A stretch of DNA of 64,000 bases, from contig CM049307.1 of the NCBI GenBank assembly GCA_026874595.1, forward strand, positions 55,695,870-55,759,869. Direction: 5' to 3'. The notes under the pieces are model-generated. The model made no database searches. It saw nothing but the letters and a program-made list of their open reading frames with translations, and was not told the DNA's origin. Shown one piece after another: positions 35,801-46,605 of this stretch (positions are counted from its first letter, which is position 1; each line of letters begins with the position of its first letter). The translations under genes were made by a program, and so were the position numbers. Source of the stretch: Sipunculus nudus (taxonomy: Eukaryota; Annelida; Sipuncula; Golfingiida; Sipunculidae).

Positions 35801-38800
35801 TCTAGTAGAAGTTCTGACCCTGTGCTGGAAGACAAAACTTTTTACCAGCCAAGTGAGGAATACACGAAGCCAAAGTTGTTCATTTCATTTTGAGTGACAG
35901 CTCATCGCCCCGGCATCCATTTGAACAGGCCACAGGCTCAGAGAGAATTGCCCCACCGTGGTTTCTAGATGGAGGCTGATTCCTCTCGAGTGTTTGTTGA
36001 CTTGCATTTGGATAGCTGCTGGTCACATCAGCATTTTTTTTCAGTAGACAGGGGCAGGTGCACCACCTGGTGTTTAAGTGCATCATAAAAGGTCAAAGCA
36101 GGTGGCTAGAAAATCAGTGGCTTCTTTAGAAGCGCAAGATTTCCACTGCCTCGGGAGTGTAGTTTGCTTCAGTTTTCATGGGTTATCTTCAAGAGAACTT
36201 CATTTGGGTTATTAATGTCATGGTTTTCATTTCAAATCTGACTGTAAAAATAAAAAAAAAGATCCAAGTCCATATCAGTGTATTATTACCACCACTGAAA
36301 ATGTTACTTTCAGAGTAATTTGGGCATGATTGGGATTAACTCTACAAAAGTTACTGATGTTTGCATTGGTAATCAGACCATACACTTCCTTAATGCAAGC
36401 TGTGAATAAGGAAAACATGATGAGCCATAGGATCTCAGTGGATGGAATCAAGAGGACTCTCTAAACTCTTCAAATGTTGTTTCTTCAACATATTTTAAAA
36501 ACAACTAATTTTAAGCAGACAATTCCATTTTTATTATAATTTAACAATAAGATTTCTAGTGTCTGGATGGTATAAAACTGAACTGAAGGAACAGCAAAAT
36601 GGATTATTACTGGAACTAAGTGTCTATGATATTGACAATTTTGCTGTTTCCCAGGCAAACAATGGTTGTAAGGGCTGGGTATCCATCAGTTTTTTTCAGG
36701 TACAATAAATATTGCAATATACTTAACACAATATCCAATACATTTTGACAATAGGCTTCATTTTTCTTTTTGTATCATTTCTGATTAAAAGCCTTGTGGA
36801 TAAAATAGTTCGTAAACAAATAAACAAGAAAGTAATATTATTCCACCAGTGTCATGGAAAATACCAAGAACTGCATATGCATTCCTTATCCAGTTGATCA
36901 TATGAAAATATGTGATCTTATTTAAGTCTAAGAAGGTCAATTAAAGAAATAAATAGCATCTTAAGCCTAATAAATAATTCAGATTATAATTAGCTTAGGG
37001 TTGTATGGCTTGAATTTATATTTGCTAGCTGTTTTTGCATTTCATCGATATGACGGTACATCATATATAACATACCAGTAACCATTATGATGTAAGGTAT
37101 CGATATGTATTGATATATCAATATATTGATACAGCCCTAATGGTTTTACTTATCAGCTGGTAACATTGATGATTACAGAGTTCTCTGCTTGATTATCAGA
37201 TCTTCCATTTCATAAACAACACTAGATATCTGCATTCCAGGGAATCAAAGGTTCTGCCATGTGGTAGGGGAGGGGGCTCCTATTGTGGAATGCTCCCAAA
37301 CCTGTGTTTGCATTAACTAATTCAGCCCATATTCCAAGGTTCATTTGTGCATAAGTGACTGCACATCAGTGGATATTCCTATATGACGTTCCAAAAATCC
37401 AAATCATATGCTTGATCCACAACAGTATCTTATTCCCAAAATTACTTGAAAATTTCATGAGATTCCATTCATGATCTTGTGAGTTATATTGTGAACAAAC
37501 AAACAGAAGCAAAACACACACGAGTGGGGCTGAACACACGTCCCCTTGGCGGAAGCAACAATAACTTTTACTAGTATGCTGAATAATTTTGTTCCCTTTC
37601 ATCCAGAGGAAGAACTATCTGGCTGACTGATGATCAGAATTTCAATGTGCCATTACTCTTTGAGTAAATACTTACCATTGTATTGACATGTTATGGGGGA
37701 AAAAATATTGTATTGCATTTCATGTAAACCAATTGTATAAATGGTTGTGTTAAAAACATTAAAAATAAAACACTGCCACCTAAACCAGTTCTGCAGTCTG
37801 ACACATGATGTTGACTTCTTGACAGTTAAATAAGGAATAATGGACTTTGAAACCTATACATCTATATAAACCTAGTAAGTTAATTCTGAATAGACTATTA
37901 GTATCAAACTGCACATGGTACAGAAACTTTTCAACCTGTCAACGTGGAAGGTACCTACAGAAATATTGATATCAGCTTTTTGAAGATCTTACATGACATG
38001 AGCAGAAGACTGAAAGATATAAATTTCTTGTTGAAGGTTTTTGCCTTCAGGGAGACTTAGAGAGTCTGTCCCCCCAATTTTAAGCTCAGCTGACTTATAA
38101 GTCATTTGAGCTATAATCATGGTCCTTTGTAGATCTTTGCTTGTCCAGTCGTCCATCCGTTAACAGAGCACGTTTTAAAACCGTTAGCCCTACAATACCA
38201 GAATTTGACATAGAGTTAGATGAACCTAAGTTCTCTTAACAAACCTGAAACTGGGTAACTGTGATTTTGTTGCTTTGAGAAATTAAGGAAAAACCTTTTT
38301 CCATTAAAAACGTATTGTTACTTTTCAAAACTGGCCACTATGAAAACCACTGTTGTTAACCTATTCATATTGGATGTAACTATTCCTGTATATATTTTCC
38401 TACATACATGCATATATATTTCCTATGAAATTAGTCAATACTTTGTAAATCTTTGAAGTTATGGGCCCAAACATATCCCACTTTGTAAAAAATCAGGAAA
38501 TATATTTACTCACTTAACATGATTAATTGTTTAGCTAGAGAGCTTATTTCAAGCATATATCTATATTCAATTTACTTTTTATTGTATACCAGAAATTAGA
38601 TCAAAATTTTGTAAAATTTTTGAGTTATTAGTATAAATGTAAAATTATTACCTTAAAATTTGCCCAAATTTGACGATGGCACTTTTTTTCCTGCCTGTGC
38701 ATTTGCTTTCATTTTCACATGATGGGCAGATAAGGTGTTGAGCTAATAAAATCTTAAATTTGAAAGGAATTGGTGAAAGAGGGTAGCTTTTATTTTAGTT

Positions 38801-41800
38801 TTCATACACCATGTCATGTGATGCAGCCCTCACCTATGTTATGTAACTGCTTCACTCCAGGCATCTCCCTTGATTTGGCTTAGTTGGCTTCCCCTCTGTC
38901 CCCCCCCCCCCCCCTTCATGGACAGGATGCATAAACTAGATGAATGTAACAATTTTGAATTTTCTATATTCAGTTCATTCTCATTCTAGACTATTGCAAC
39001 ATTTTGAATTGTGTATTGTATCACAAGGGGTTACAATGATGTGCACATTTAATTGTGTCCTCGGAGTGATGTTTTGCTGTTTAAGTGTGGATGTTCATAA
39101 TATGAGAGATTCCTTACTTCAGAAAAGTAAAAACTTGGGTTCTTTTTAAACATGTGTAAAATTGAATATTAATTTGAATATTAAATTATAGTTGAGACAT
39201 TCATTAGCAAAATTATATTGTTTTTCCCTCATCCAACCAGCAGTATGTATACCTGATTTGGAAAGGAAATTTTTAATCAAATTTACTGATCTTTTATCAA
39301 GTCAGTAAAATTAAGCATGTACTGAAAACTCCAATGTACAAAACTATTTTTGGAATAATGATTAAAAAAATAATCTCCAAGATAACATATTGTGACAATA
39401 TGTTTTAAGTAATATTTTCTTTTGAAAAATCTTTTAAACTCAGTTTTAACATTTTATGATTAAAAAAATAATAAAATATATATGTATGTATAATCTGACT
39501 CGATGTTACAAATAAATAATGATGCAACTTATAATTTTCAAATAACTTATATTTTTTTACGTAGTCTATAAAAGCGCACAGTCAACACAACCACTAGGAT
39601 TTGATATAAATATTCTCAGAATCAATTTCAGCTGAACCCAGTGACCCACAGGTCTCTTGTTTTTCCTAAAATATTTTATATAGAAATAAATCTGTCAACC
39701 CCTTAAAGGGTCCTTTCACCACAGAACCACAGAGAGAGGCTTCACAACACAGTTAAATGACATAACTTGATGTACCTTAATGTTACTGAGAAAGAAGAGA
39801 ATGCGCACAAGCTTTCCAGTTTAAAGGGGATTGAAGCCTTGTAATTTGATACCCACTTAATGAATGTCACACCAAAAGAGTCGGCTAGGTGCATTCAAAA
39901 TCTTCTTCTGAAGCTTTGAAGTCCATTTATTTCAAGTCAAGATTGCAGTAAGAAAATGAAGAAAAATGGATCAGGGGTCATGTTATGTAGGTTCATGTAT
40001 GGTTCAGGAATCTGGTGCCACATTCAGACAGTTGAAATGTTTTATTATCATTCTAAAATTCCTTTATGAACCTTTAAAATATGGTACACTAGTACTTCCT
40101 GTTAAAAGCCTCAGATCTCTCTTTATATGTAAAATTCAGTCAGTGACATAATTCACTGAAGGAATCCGAGCACATACTTTTGCCAAATATAAATGACTTC
40201 AAGTTGCAGTAAGCTCTCTGTGTATTTTGCAACAGAGGTATTTATTCTTTGATATGTTATTTGATTAAAACAGTGGTGCAGTTGACTGAAAGGTTCAAAT
40301 GCAGAGAAACTGAGGAAAGGCCAGTCTCATACACATATATTCTTAATTTAAAGTCGCACCTTTTTGTCACATCTTCAGATTACTAGGAAAATTTTTTCAG
40401 TAAAAATAATAATAATAATTATTATTAAAATCATTATAAAAAATAATTTAACAAATATATGTTAAAGTGAGGAAGTTGAACTGAGGAAACAGGCCTAATT
40501 GCCTAGCAACCATTATAACATCACAATCATAATTATCTCCTGGGTGTAAATATATGTCAAGTTCAGACCAAAATGCTGCATCTGCACACTAAGTTGTAAT
40601 ATCTATATAGTTCCTATATATGTATGGGAAAAATGGAAAAGCTGTTGAATCTATTTAAATTCCTAATAATCGATAAATGGACTTTAGGATTAATTCACAT
40701 TTTGAAACCAGTAGATTTTCTTGCATGCAACATGTTCTGTATTCAGTATGTTTTCATCACAGATATAAAATTTGTGTCGTTACTATGGTAATTAGAGTAT
40801 TTGTCAGTTATCTTTTAATTTTATTTTTATCTTCTATCATGCATGAAATTAAACTAATTGCACACATTATTAAACCAAATATAAAAAATTCAAGGTGAGC
40901 ATATAATCGGGAGATAGCATGACATTGAGTCCTGAACTTTTGGTACTAAGAGTTTAAAATGTCCACCTTGAAATTTTATTTTATTTCTCCCTAATTAATT
41001 TTACTTTTTAGTCAATTTATTTTTTATTCAATAGGCTCCAAAGTAGCTGGGCATAAATGTTTCATGATAAAATATAAATTTTTCAGGGATTACAACAAGT
41101 GCAGAAAATAGCATTATGAGATATTGTGCACAATACAAGCAAAAACATGTTGTTATAAAATACGCATGAGGTTATCATTCATTAGTTATTAATTATCAGG
41201 ATTGGCAGTGATATAATTCATCATTAATAACACGTAGGTGACAAGTTGGTAACACGCGCGACTGAGCTTTCCTTTGTTGTTGTATAAAGTTTACCCGGTG
41301 CGGGTGAATGCCCTTGGCGGTCAGGGTTCTCAGAAGCTCATTAAACCAGTGGCGCCTCATAGTCTGAGGTCTGTGAGTCTGCGCAGACGGATGCGCGGTG
41401 GTCGTCTGGCCGAGGAAAGTGTGTCAAGTCGTCTGGGCCTGGAAAAGCTTGCCCAACAGGGGCTGGTGGGCTGTTGCTGTCAGCAAAGCCACCATGCAGG
41501 CCCACGACATTTTAAAGAGGGACTTGGATGACAGTGACGCCAGCGAGCATGACTTGTCTGGGTCATCTTCTAGGAATAATAGTCCCCCAAACAAGCGGCC
41601 TAAGTTGGAGCGCACTTTCGTGCCCGCCTGGCTTGGCCGCTACCAGTGGCTCCGTTACGACAATGACCGTAACATGATGTTCTGTGAACTGTGCGTGAAA
41701 CACCGCAAATCTAATGCCTTTACGGAAGGCTGTCAAAATTTCAGAAGAGACAATTTAAACAAACATATCAACACGCAAGACCACCGGGCTGCCGTGGAAC

Positions 41801-44800
41801 AGGACACTGTACTGGTTATATCAGCTGCACCATCATTGCCCCCATTATCGCCCGCTCTGCCTACCTCCACTCTTGGTACCATGCCTCTACCTCTGACGAA
41901 TGGTGTGGTTCATCTTGGTAAGACCCCTTTCTGCTTTGACAAAAGTCAGCCTGGTGATGTATGCCAGGGATTTTTGTGGATGTCTGCTGCTGAAATAGTA
42001 TTTTGTAAATGTGCATATCCAGGACAAGAGGCAACTGTTGACACTTGTTACAAGGTGTTCAAGTGTGTTTAAGTGCCATTGACGTTATCATTTCAGGTTC
42101 AGATGAGTACTAGGATGAAATAGTAAATTATATTAATCCGCTAATGATACTATAAGTGTTAATGTAAAGAAGTTTTTAGAATTCCATTTGAAACAGTTTG
42201 AAACTTATTAAAAGTTGTGAAAATGTGTTTAATTAAAATTAACATAAAACATTGATAACACCTAATATTCTTGAGTACTTGAACTACTTCTTTAAAATAT
42301 TAAAGTAATGTCAAAACTCTAAAAATTGATATTTTTAAATTATTACTGTAAAAATAATATATAAAACTAATAAATGTGGTTACAGATTTGTTTGTATTAA
42401 AATACTTTTACATGCAAATACTTTAACAACATTTGTAGAAATTTCTCTTGAGAATATGCTGCTCAAGATTTTTCAAACATTGTAAGGTGAAGAAATTGAA
42501 GGGGAAAAAATCAGGAAAAAAATTTAAAACTTCTCCCTCTTGAATAACCTAATTTGCAGCAAAATTCAGAGGCTTTTAATTATAGAAATATGAATCACAT
42601 TACCCAGTCCAGATATTCAAACTTTAAGGAAAAGTATTAAACTGCATTAAACTTTATTCATACCATATATTTTTCAGCAGGGGATGTCACAAAGTTTATG
42701 ACTGAAATGTATTATAATTACTGAAGCCTTTTGTGTGTTTTGAAAATTTGATAAGGGACAACATTTTAATTTTCTAAAAAAGCAACTGATTTTCCCACTG
42801 CCTGCTTTGGCTATTTATGATACACTTAGACACCAGGTGGTGGTTCGTTGTCTGCTGATAAAAAAAGTGTTTGATGTGACAAGCAGGCAAACAGATGCCA
42901 GTTAACAGACACTCGACAGGCATTCTGGCTCCACCCATAGCTGCGCTTCAAGTGGCGCTTGATGGCAGTTCATGGTTGAATTTTTATTGCTACCTCTGCA
43001 TCATCGACCGAGTCGATTATGACATTACGACTATGTTAGCGTAACAATATATCTGTTGTCTGCAAAACTGAAACCAGCCAGCGAGGTGTGCACAGAGCCT
43101 TTGTTGTTACATTTCATTTGAATTACAGCTCACTGGCCGGGCATCCTATGTGCCCAAGGCCCTAAGCAAACCATGTGCGGGGTTATTCTCTCTGAGCCTG
43201 TGGCCAGTTCAGACGGTTGCCGGGGCGATGAGCGGTCACTTAAAATGAAATGAACAACACTGGCTCCTTGTATTCCTTGCTTTGCTGGTAAACTGTTTTG
43301 TCTTCCAGCACAGGACCAATCTGATTGGACAAAAATGCAGTGTTCCCCTCTGGTGTAGCGATTCAGGACACTAGGTCAAAACGAACAGCGCTTACAATAT
43401 AGGTAGTTGGCCTTTAGGTAAAGTGCTGTGTAAAGAGCGTACTCACAAGTTCTCAGTCAGGGATCTTTTCTGTAAAAGCAGTTATTTATTTAGTGTGGTT
43501 AATAGTTCCATGTGAAACAAGGCATCCATTGTCACTTGCAAGATGGTGCTGCTGTTTCCCCACTGAACAGTTACTTTTCTTACCAGTGTACTAGAGCAAT
43601 AAAAGCACAGTTTGGAATTGATGTTATCCCTGTGATGATGCTCAAAACTGTGTAATAAACAGATCAAAGGATTTGATCCATACTTATGATGACCCTAGAA
43701 TCCGTGCAGAATAAACAGCTGCTGAAATAATGGTAGCACATCACCCTTGCCTAAAAGAAACCATTTACCACAGATACTTTTAACTCAAGTTTGGCTGCAC
43801 AGAGCACATCACTCTAATCGATAGTAATTAAGACGGAAGAAACCTGGGTAAAACCTACTTCACCCAGATTAGGTTATGGGTAAAACCTATGCAAACCCTG
43901 TTCAGGAGTAGAACTTTTCGCACAATTTTTGGACAGAAAACCTGCCTGAAACTGAATTGGTTTACAACCTTTTTTGATTGATCAGTTAAGCAATGAAATT
44001 ATTAGCATTCAGTACTAAAAGTTGTCAGTCTAATAATAGCAGAAGACCTGTTTGATTATTGTGCCTTGTAACAAGCATACATGCATCCTTTAATTAGTTC
44101 ATTTACCATGTTAATAGTTCATGAAATAGTAAGCAGACTGGCCAGATTCCTGTTATCGTGATACCATTATATGCTTATTTGTCTACAGTTTTGGAACACA
44201 CACATGCCCTTTTAGGGTTAATACAAAAAGATTATGACATGACCAGGGTCTTTCTGTGTTCAGAAAATCATATATTTTCAAGGATAACATTTATCTTAAT
44301 ATGGGTGTGTTCAAGATGCCAGTGGTGAACAAACTGACAGAATCACATTCTCTGAAAGTATGTAGCAATATTTTTGCCCACTGAGTATTGGATAGATGCA
44401 ATATGAATGTTCTTTTGTAAGTTCAAGAAAAATTTTTGCACAAAGACACAATTAAGATAAATAAATAGCTTCATATATTTGTTTCTATGTCACGCTGAGT
44501 GTGGTTAATCTTGCAGGTGATCCCACGCTACAGAATGGGGACATCAAAACAACACTGCCAATCACACCTAACTACCTGGCCAGTCCACCATTTCCATACT
44601 TATCACAGCAGAACCTGACTCCTCATATTGATGTGCCAATGAATCTGAAGGTGACACCCCCTGACAGCCGTGATGGACTTATCCGGTCACCTGACAGACA
44701 ATCCCCACCAAAGCAGGACAACCATGCCTCATCCAGTGTTGACAGCCCCAAGTCTGCCAGCCACTCACCAGGTGTCTCTAGCAGTCCCTTGCCTCACATG

Positions 44801-46605
44801 TTACAGACTGCCTCACAGCATGGTCTAGATGAAAACGGTGGGTGTAATGTGTTTTTTATTTATCATTCATATCCCTACTTGCTTTAACAATTTCTTATTC
44901 TGCCAACAATTTCAACTTAATGTCTGTCTGTTCGTCACCCAATCTGAATAAGTGCATGCAGCTCAAGTTCTGTACTCATGTACTTGGTTTAGGATCTCTC
45001 TCCGCCATATTACCTCAGAAAAGCCATTTTAAAGTTCTTGGGATTCATAGAACACCGTACCATAGTCAGAAATACAGTTTGCTCCAGCAAATTGACCATC
45101 AGGTTTTGGTGGATGTCCTTACCCTATCCTCTGTTATAATATTTTCCTCAAGGCCCAGATGTTGCATTTTTTATAAAGTTTAAATGGCTTTAATCCAGAA
45201 CCTGTAATTGCAAAAAGAAGAAAGGGAAATTGAACTTTGCTTGCACAACCGCCTATTTAACTGTTATAAATGCATGGTGAATATGGAATTTTATGTACAG
45301 TATGGAAGTACAGTGGAACCCTACAATTATGACCACCTTGGGGACTGGCCAAAGTGGTCATAATTTGGGGGTGGTCGTATTTGTGAAACTTAAATTACCT
45401 GGATCATATATTTGGGGCCAAGAAAAGTGGTTTTAATTGTGGGGGTGGTCGCAATTGCAGGGTGGTCGCTAGTGGTGGGCTGATCGAGTTTTATCGAAAG
45501 TCAGTTGGTCTGCTGCCACTTTCAAGCGCTCGATTACCAAAGGCAATGATCGATTACATCATAATCATGATAATGAGTCTGTGTTCCCAAATGACTTCCT
45601 TATGTTACTGAGTATGACACGGTAGATGCGAGAACGGAGGATTTAATAAACCTCTGTGAACTGGCAGGGAGCTGCAGAATTAGCGGGGAGTTTTGTAACG
45701 AGATGTACCTTGCACAATATGGGCTGTATGGCGTTAAAATGCTCCATAAATTATCTGGGTCTATGCAGCAAGTAGATGTCCTGGATTGTCGTTTAATTCT
45801 TGATTATTATAAATAATTAAAATGAAACTTTTAAAAGCATATTTTACCAATAACAGGCAAATATGAAAAAAGGCAAAAACTTCTTTTTTTTGCATTTGGT
45901 TAAGAAAGTACAGTTTCACAGATAACTGCAAGTATCTTTATATTTGCCTGATCCAATTATTAATCAATCATCAATTAGTTTGCTCAAACCGATGATCAAT
46001 TATGAAAAATGAACCAACTCCCACCACTAGTGGTCGCAAGGCCAGGTTCAACTGTACATGAACGACGGAAAATTTCTATAAACAAAATTAAACCAAGGCT
46101 TGGAATCAAAACTGGAATACCATGTGAATGGTATTTCAAGGGGTTTATCATATTGTTGGGGAAGAATTGAAATCCATCAAAGTGCATGGTAGCGCACCCA
46201 AAACTGGGTATATATCTTGTTAACCGTAGTATTGTACATCATAATTTCTGGTTTATCTTTACACAGTTTCTTATCTAGATATATTTTCTTTCAGAATTAG
46301 TATTGAAGATCAGAGCAGCAAACACAGAGGAGACAGACTTCATTGAAGTGGAGTTAGACAAAGGGCACCTCACTTTTGATAATTTACTGACACTTATGTG
46401 CACAGAGCTCAAAGTGGACAGAAAGCTAGTGCAAAAAGTTCGCAAGCTTCCAGATACAATACTTCGCAAAGACAAAGATGTAAAACGTTTGCGTGATTTT
46501 CAGGAGCTCGAGCTGGTTCTGAGTTCTAGAGCTGTGATAGAAAACCTGAGAACTCAGGCCACTCAAGGAATCTCTCCGCGTAATGTTGGAGTGGTGCTAT
46601 ACTGA
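32867..46605 (+). CDS. ANKRD40: ANKRD40, ankyrin-repeat protein, four coding exons
   Basis: Exons 32867-32991, 34311-34465, 44517-44837 and 46295-46605, all with GT-AG borders and matching phases, give 303 residues (human about 368). Residues 9-41 and 42-74 form two ankyrin repeats (EKLREAASIGDEDSIKNLV; SALHWAAKRGYANIAYLLLQ). A proline-rich middle follows and carries LPITPNYLASPPFPYL, matching the vertebrate LPFVPNYLANPAFPF block. The C-terminal domain from residue 201 has ELVLKIR, DFIEVEL, KVRKLPDTILRKDKDVKRL and DFQELELVL, close to vertebrate ANKRD40. The start follows an AG acceptor (32858-32859), so an upstream noncoding exon is expected. Molecular function is poorly known. The 10-kb second intron holds an alternative zinc-finger exon and many repeats. 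Confidence 0.95.
33057..33470 (-). repeat. fragment of the AACAAGGGACC/TCAGCTGAGC element
   Basis: Reverse-oriented closing end (AGCTGACTGTAGGTCATCTG) followed by GTCTGTCC repeats and module sequence (AAACCTAAAACTGGGTAAC). Truncated; in ANKRD40 intron 1. Confidence 0.7.
33577..33592. repeat. poly(G) run, with a poly(C) run at 33782-33800
   Basis: A G run and a C run about 190 bp apart in ANKRD40 intron 1. Transcribed RNA could pair them. Confidence 0.9.
33822..34249. mobile_element. inverted-repeat element with CGCGAA-rich ends
   Basis: The left end ATACTGTGGTCGCTTTTTGT is matched by the reverse complement of the right end (TATACTGTGGTTGGCTTCAT). Both arms carry TTCGCGA and GGGTTCAA-like blocks. 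About 430 bp, noncoding, in ANKRD40 intron 1; it ends about 60 bp before exon 2. A similar end occurs at about 63503. Confidence 0.7.
34550..34731. mobile_element. palindromic small element, family A
   Basis: Ends TACAGTTAAACCTGTGTTAT and CAGGTTCCACTGTA, with repeated GGTGGTCTTA blocks inverted against AAGTGGTCTTATTT. Related in plan to the TACAGTGGAACC elements at 45309 and 58286. Confidence 0.65.
35805..36085 (-). repeat. dispersed repeat, minus-oriented copy
   Basis: Reverse complement of 42826-43330 with interruptions. Shared words are CACCAGGTGGTG, TTCTCTCTGAGCCTGTGGCC, GCCGGGGCGATGAGC and GTTTTGTCTTCCAGCACAGG. The two copies lie in opposite orientation in ANKRD40 intron 2, on either side of the zinc-finger exon. 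Confidence 0.8.
36662..37147. mobile_element. hAT-like nonautonomous element with 8-bp target duplication
   Basis: Ends AAGGGCTGGGTATC and GATACAGCCCTA are inverted, flanked by ATGGTTGT (36662-36669) and ATGGTTTT (37140-37147), a 7/8 match. An 8-bp duplication is the hAT signature. The interior is AT-rich with ATCGATATG-type palindromes and no ORF. Confidence 0.6.
37270..37640. repeat. dispersed repeat, copy 1
   Basis: Shares CCCATATTCCAAGGTTCATTT, TGTGCATAAG and TTTCATGAGATTC with 48300-48535 in the same orientation. Confidence 0.7.
38090..39668 (-). repeat. interspersed element copy 3, reverse orientation, single module
   Basis: Begins with the inverted closing end (AGCTCAGCTGACTTATAAGT) and ends with the inverted opening end (GACCCACAGGTCTCTTGTTT). 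It carries only one 600-bp module plus the body segment also present at 9180-9930 of copy 1, including a poly(C) run (38900-38914) that corresponds to the G run near 9764. Confidence 0.8.
41240..41493 (+). promoter_or_regulatory. CpG-containing promoter/5' leader of the zinc-finger exon
   Basis: A GC- and CpG-richer island (ACACGCGCGACTGAGC, GCGCAGACGGATGCGCGG) inside an AT-rich intron, directly upstream of a strong start context (GCCACCATGC). Upstream ATGs exist: an overlapping uORF (41274-41531) and an in-frame ATG at 41398. They suggest either translational control or that the transcription start lies downstream of them. Confidence 0.5.
41494..46605 (+). CDS. TTF/BED-like zinc-finger exon predicted to splice to ANKRD40 exons 3-4
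   Basis: First exon 41494-41917 starts at a near-perfect Kozak ATG and ends CTTG|GTAAGA in phase 1, the phase of ANKRD40 exon 2, so joining to 44517-44837 and 46295-46605 keeps frame (351 residues). Residues 1-40 are acidic then basic (NKRPKLE, a possible nuclear signal). Residues 42-100 hold a TTF-type zinc finger: FVPAWLGRYQWLRYD, C64-x2-C67, NFRRDNLNKH with H91, and H97. Residues 110-141 are Pro/Ser-rich. From 142 the protein would share the ANKRD40 middle and C-terminal domain and lack the ankyrin repeats. TTF/BED fingers are common in hAT-type transposases and proteins derived from them, so the exon may be domesticated. The exon itself is convincing; the splice to ANKRD40 is inferred. 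A separate nested gene is the alternative. Confidence 0.6.
42826..43330 (+). repeat. dispersed repeat, plus-oriented copy
   Basis: Longer partner of 35805-36085, with about 200 bp of extra sequence in the middle (about 42930-43160). Confidence 0.8.
45309..46056. mobile_element. palindromic TACAGTGGAACC element, interrupted
   Basis: Left end TACAGTGGAACCCTACAATT; right end GCCAGGTTCAACTGTA after the insertion. GTGGTCGTAATT-type blocks run in both orientations. A full-length relative lies at 58286-58466. It is split by a hAT-like element at 45470. In ANKRD40 intron 3. Confidence 0.75.
45462..46037. mobile_element. hAT-like nonautonomous element with exact 8-bp target duplication
   Basis: GTGGTCGC occurs at 45462-45469 and 46030-46037. 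Between them the element (45470-46029, 560 bp) has inverted ends TAGTGGTGGG and CCCACCACTA, as in hAT elements. The interior has GATCGATTACAT-type palindromes and no transposase. Confidence 0.85.
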
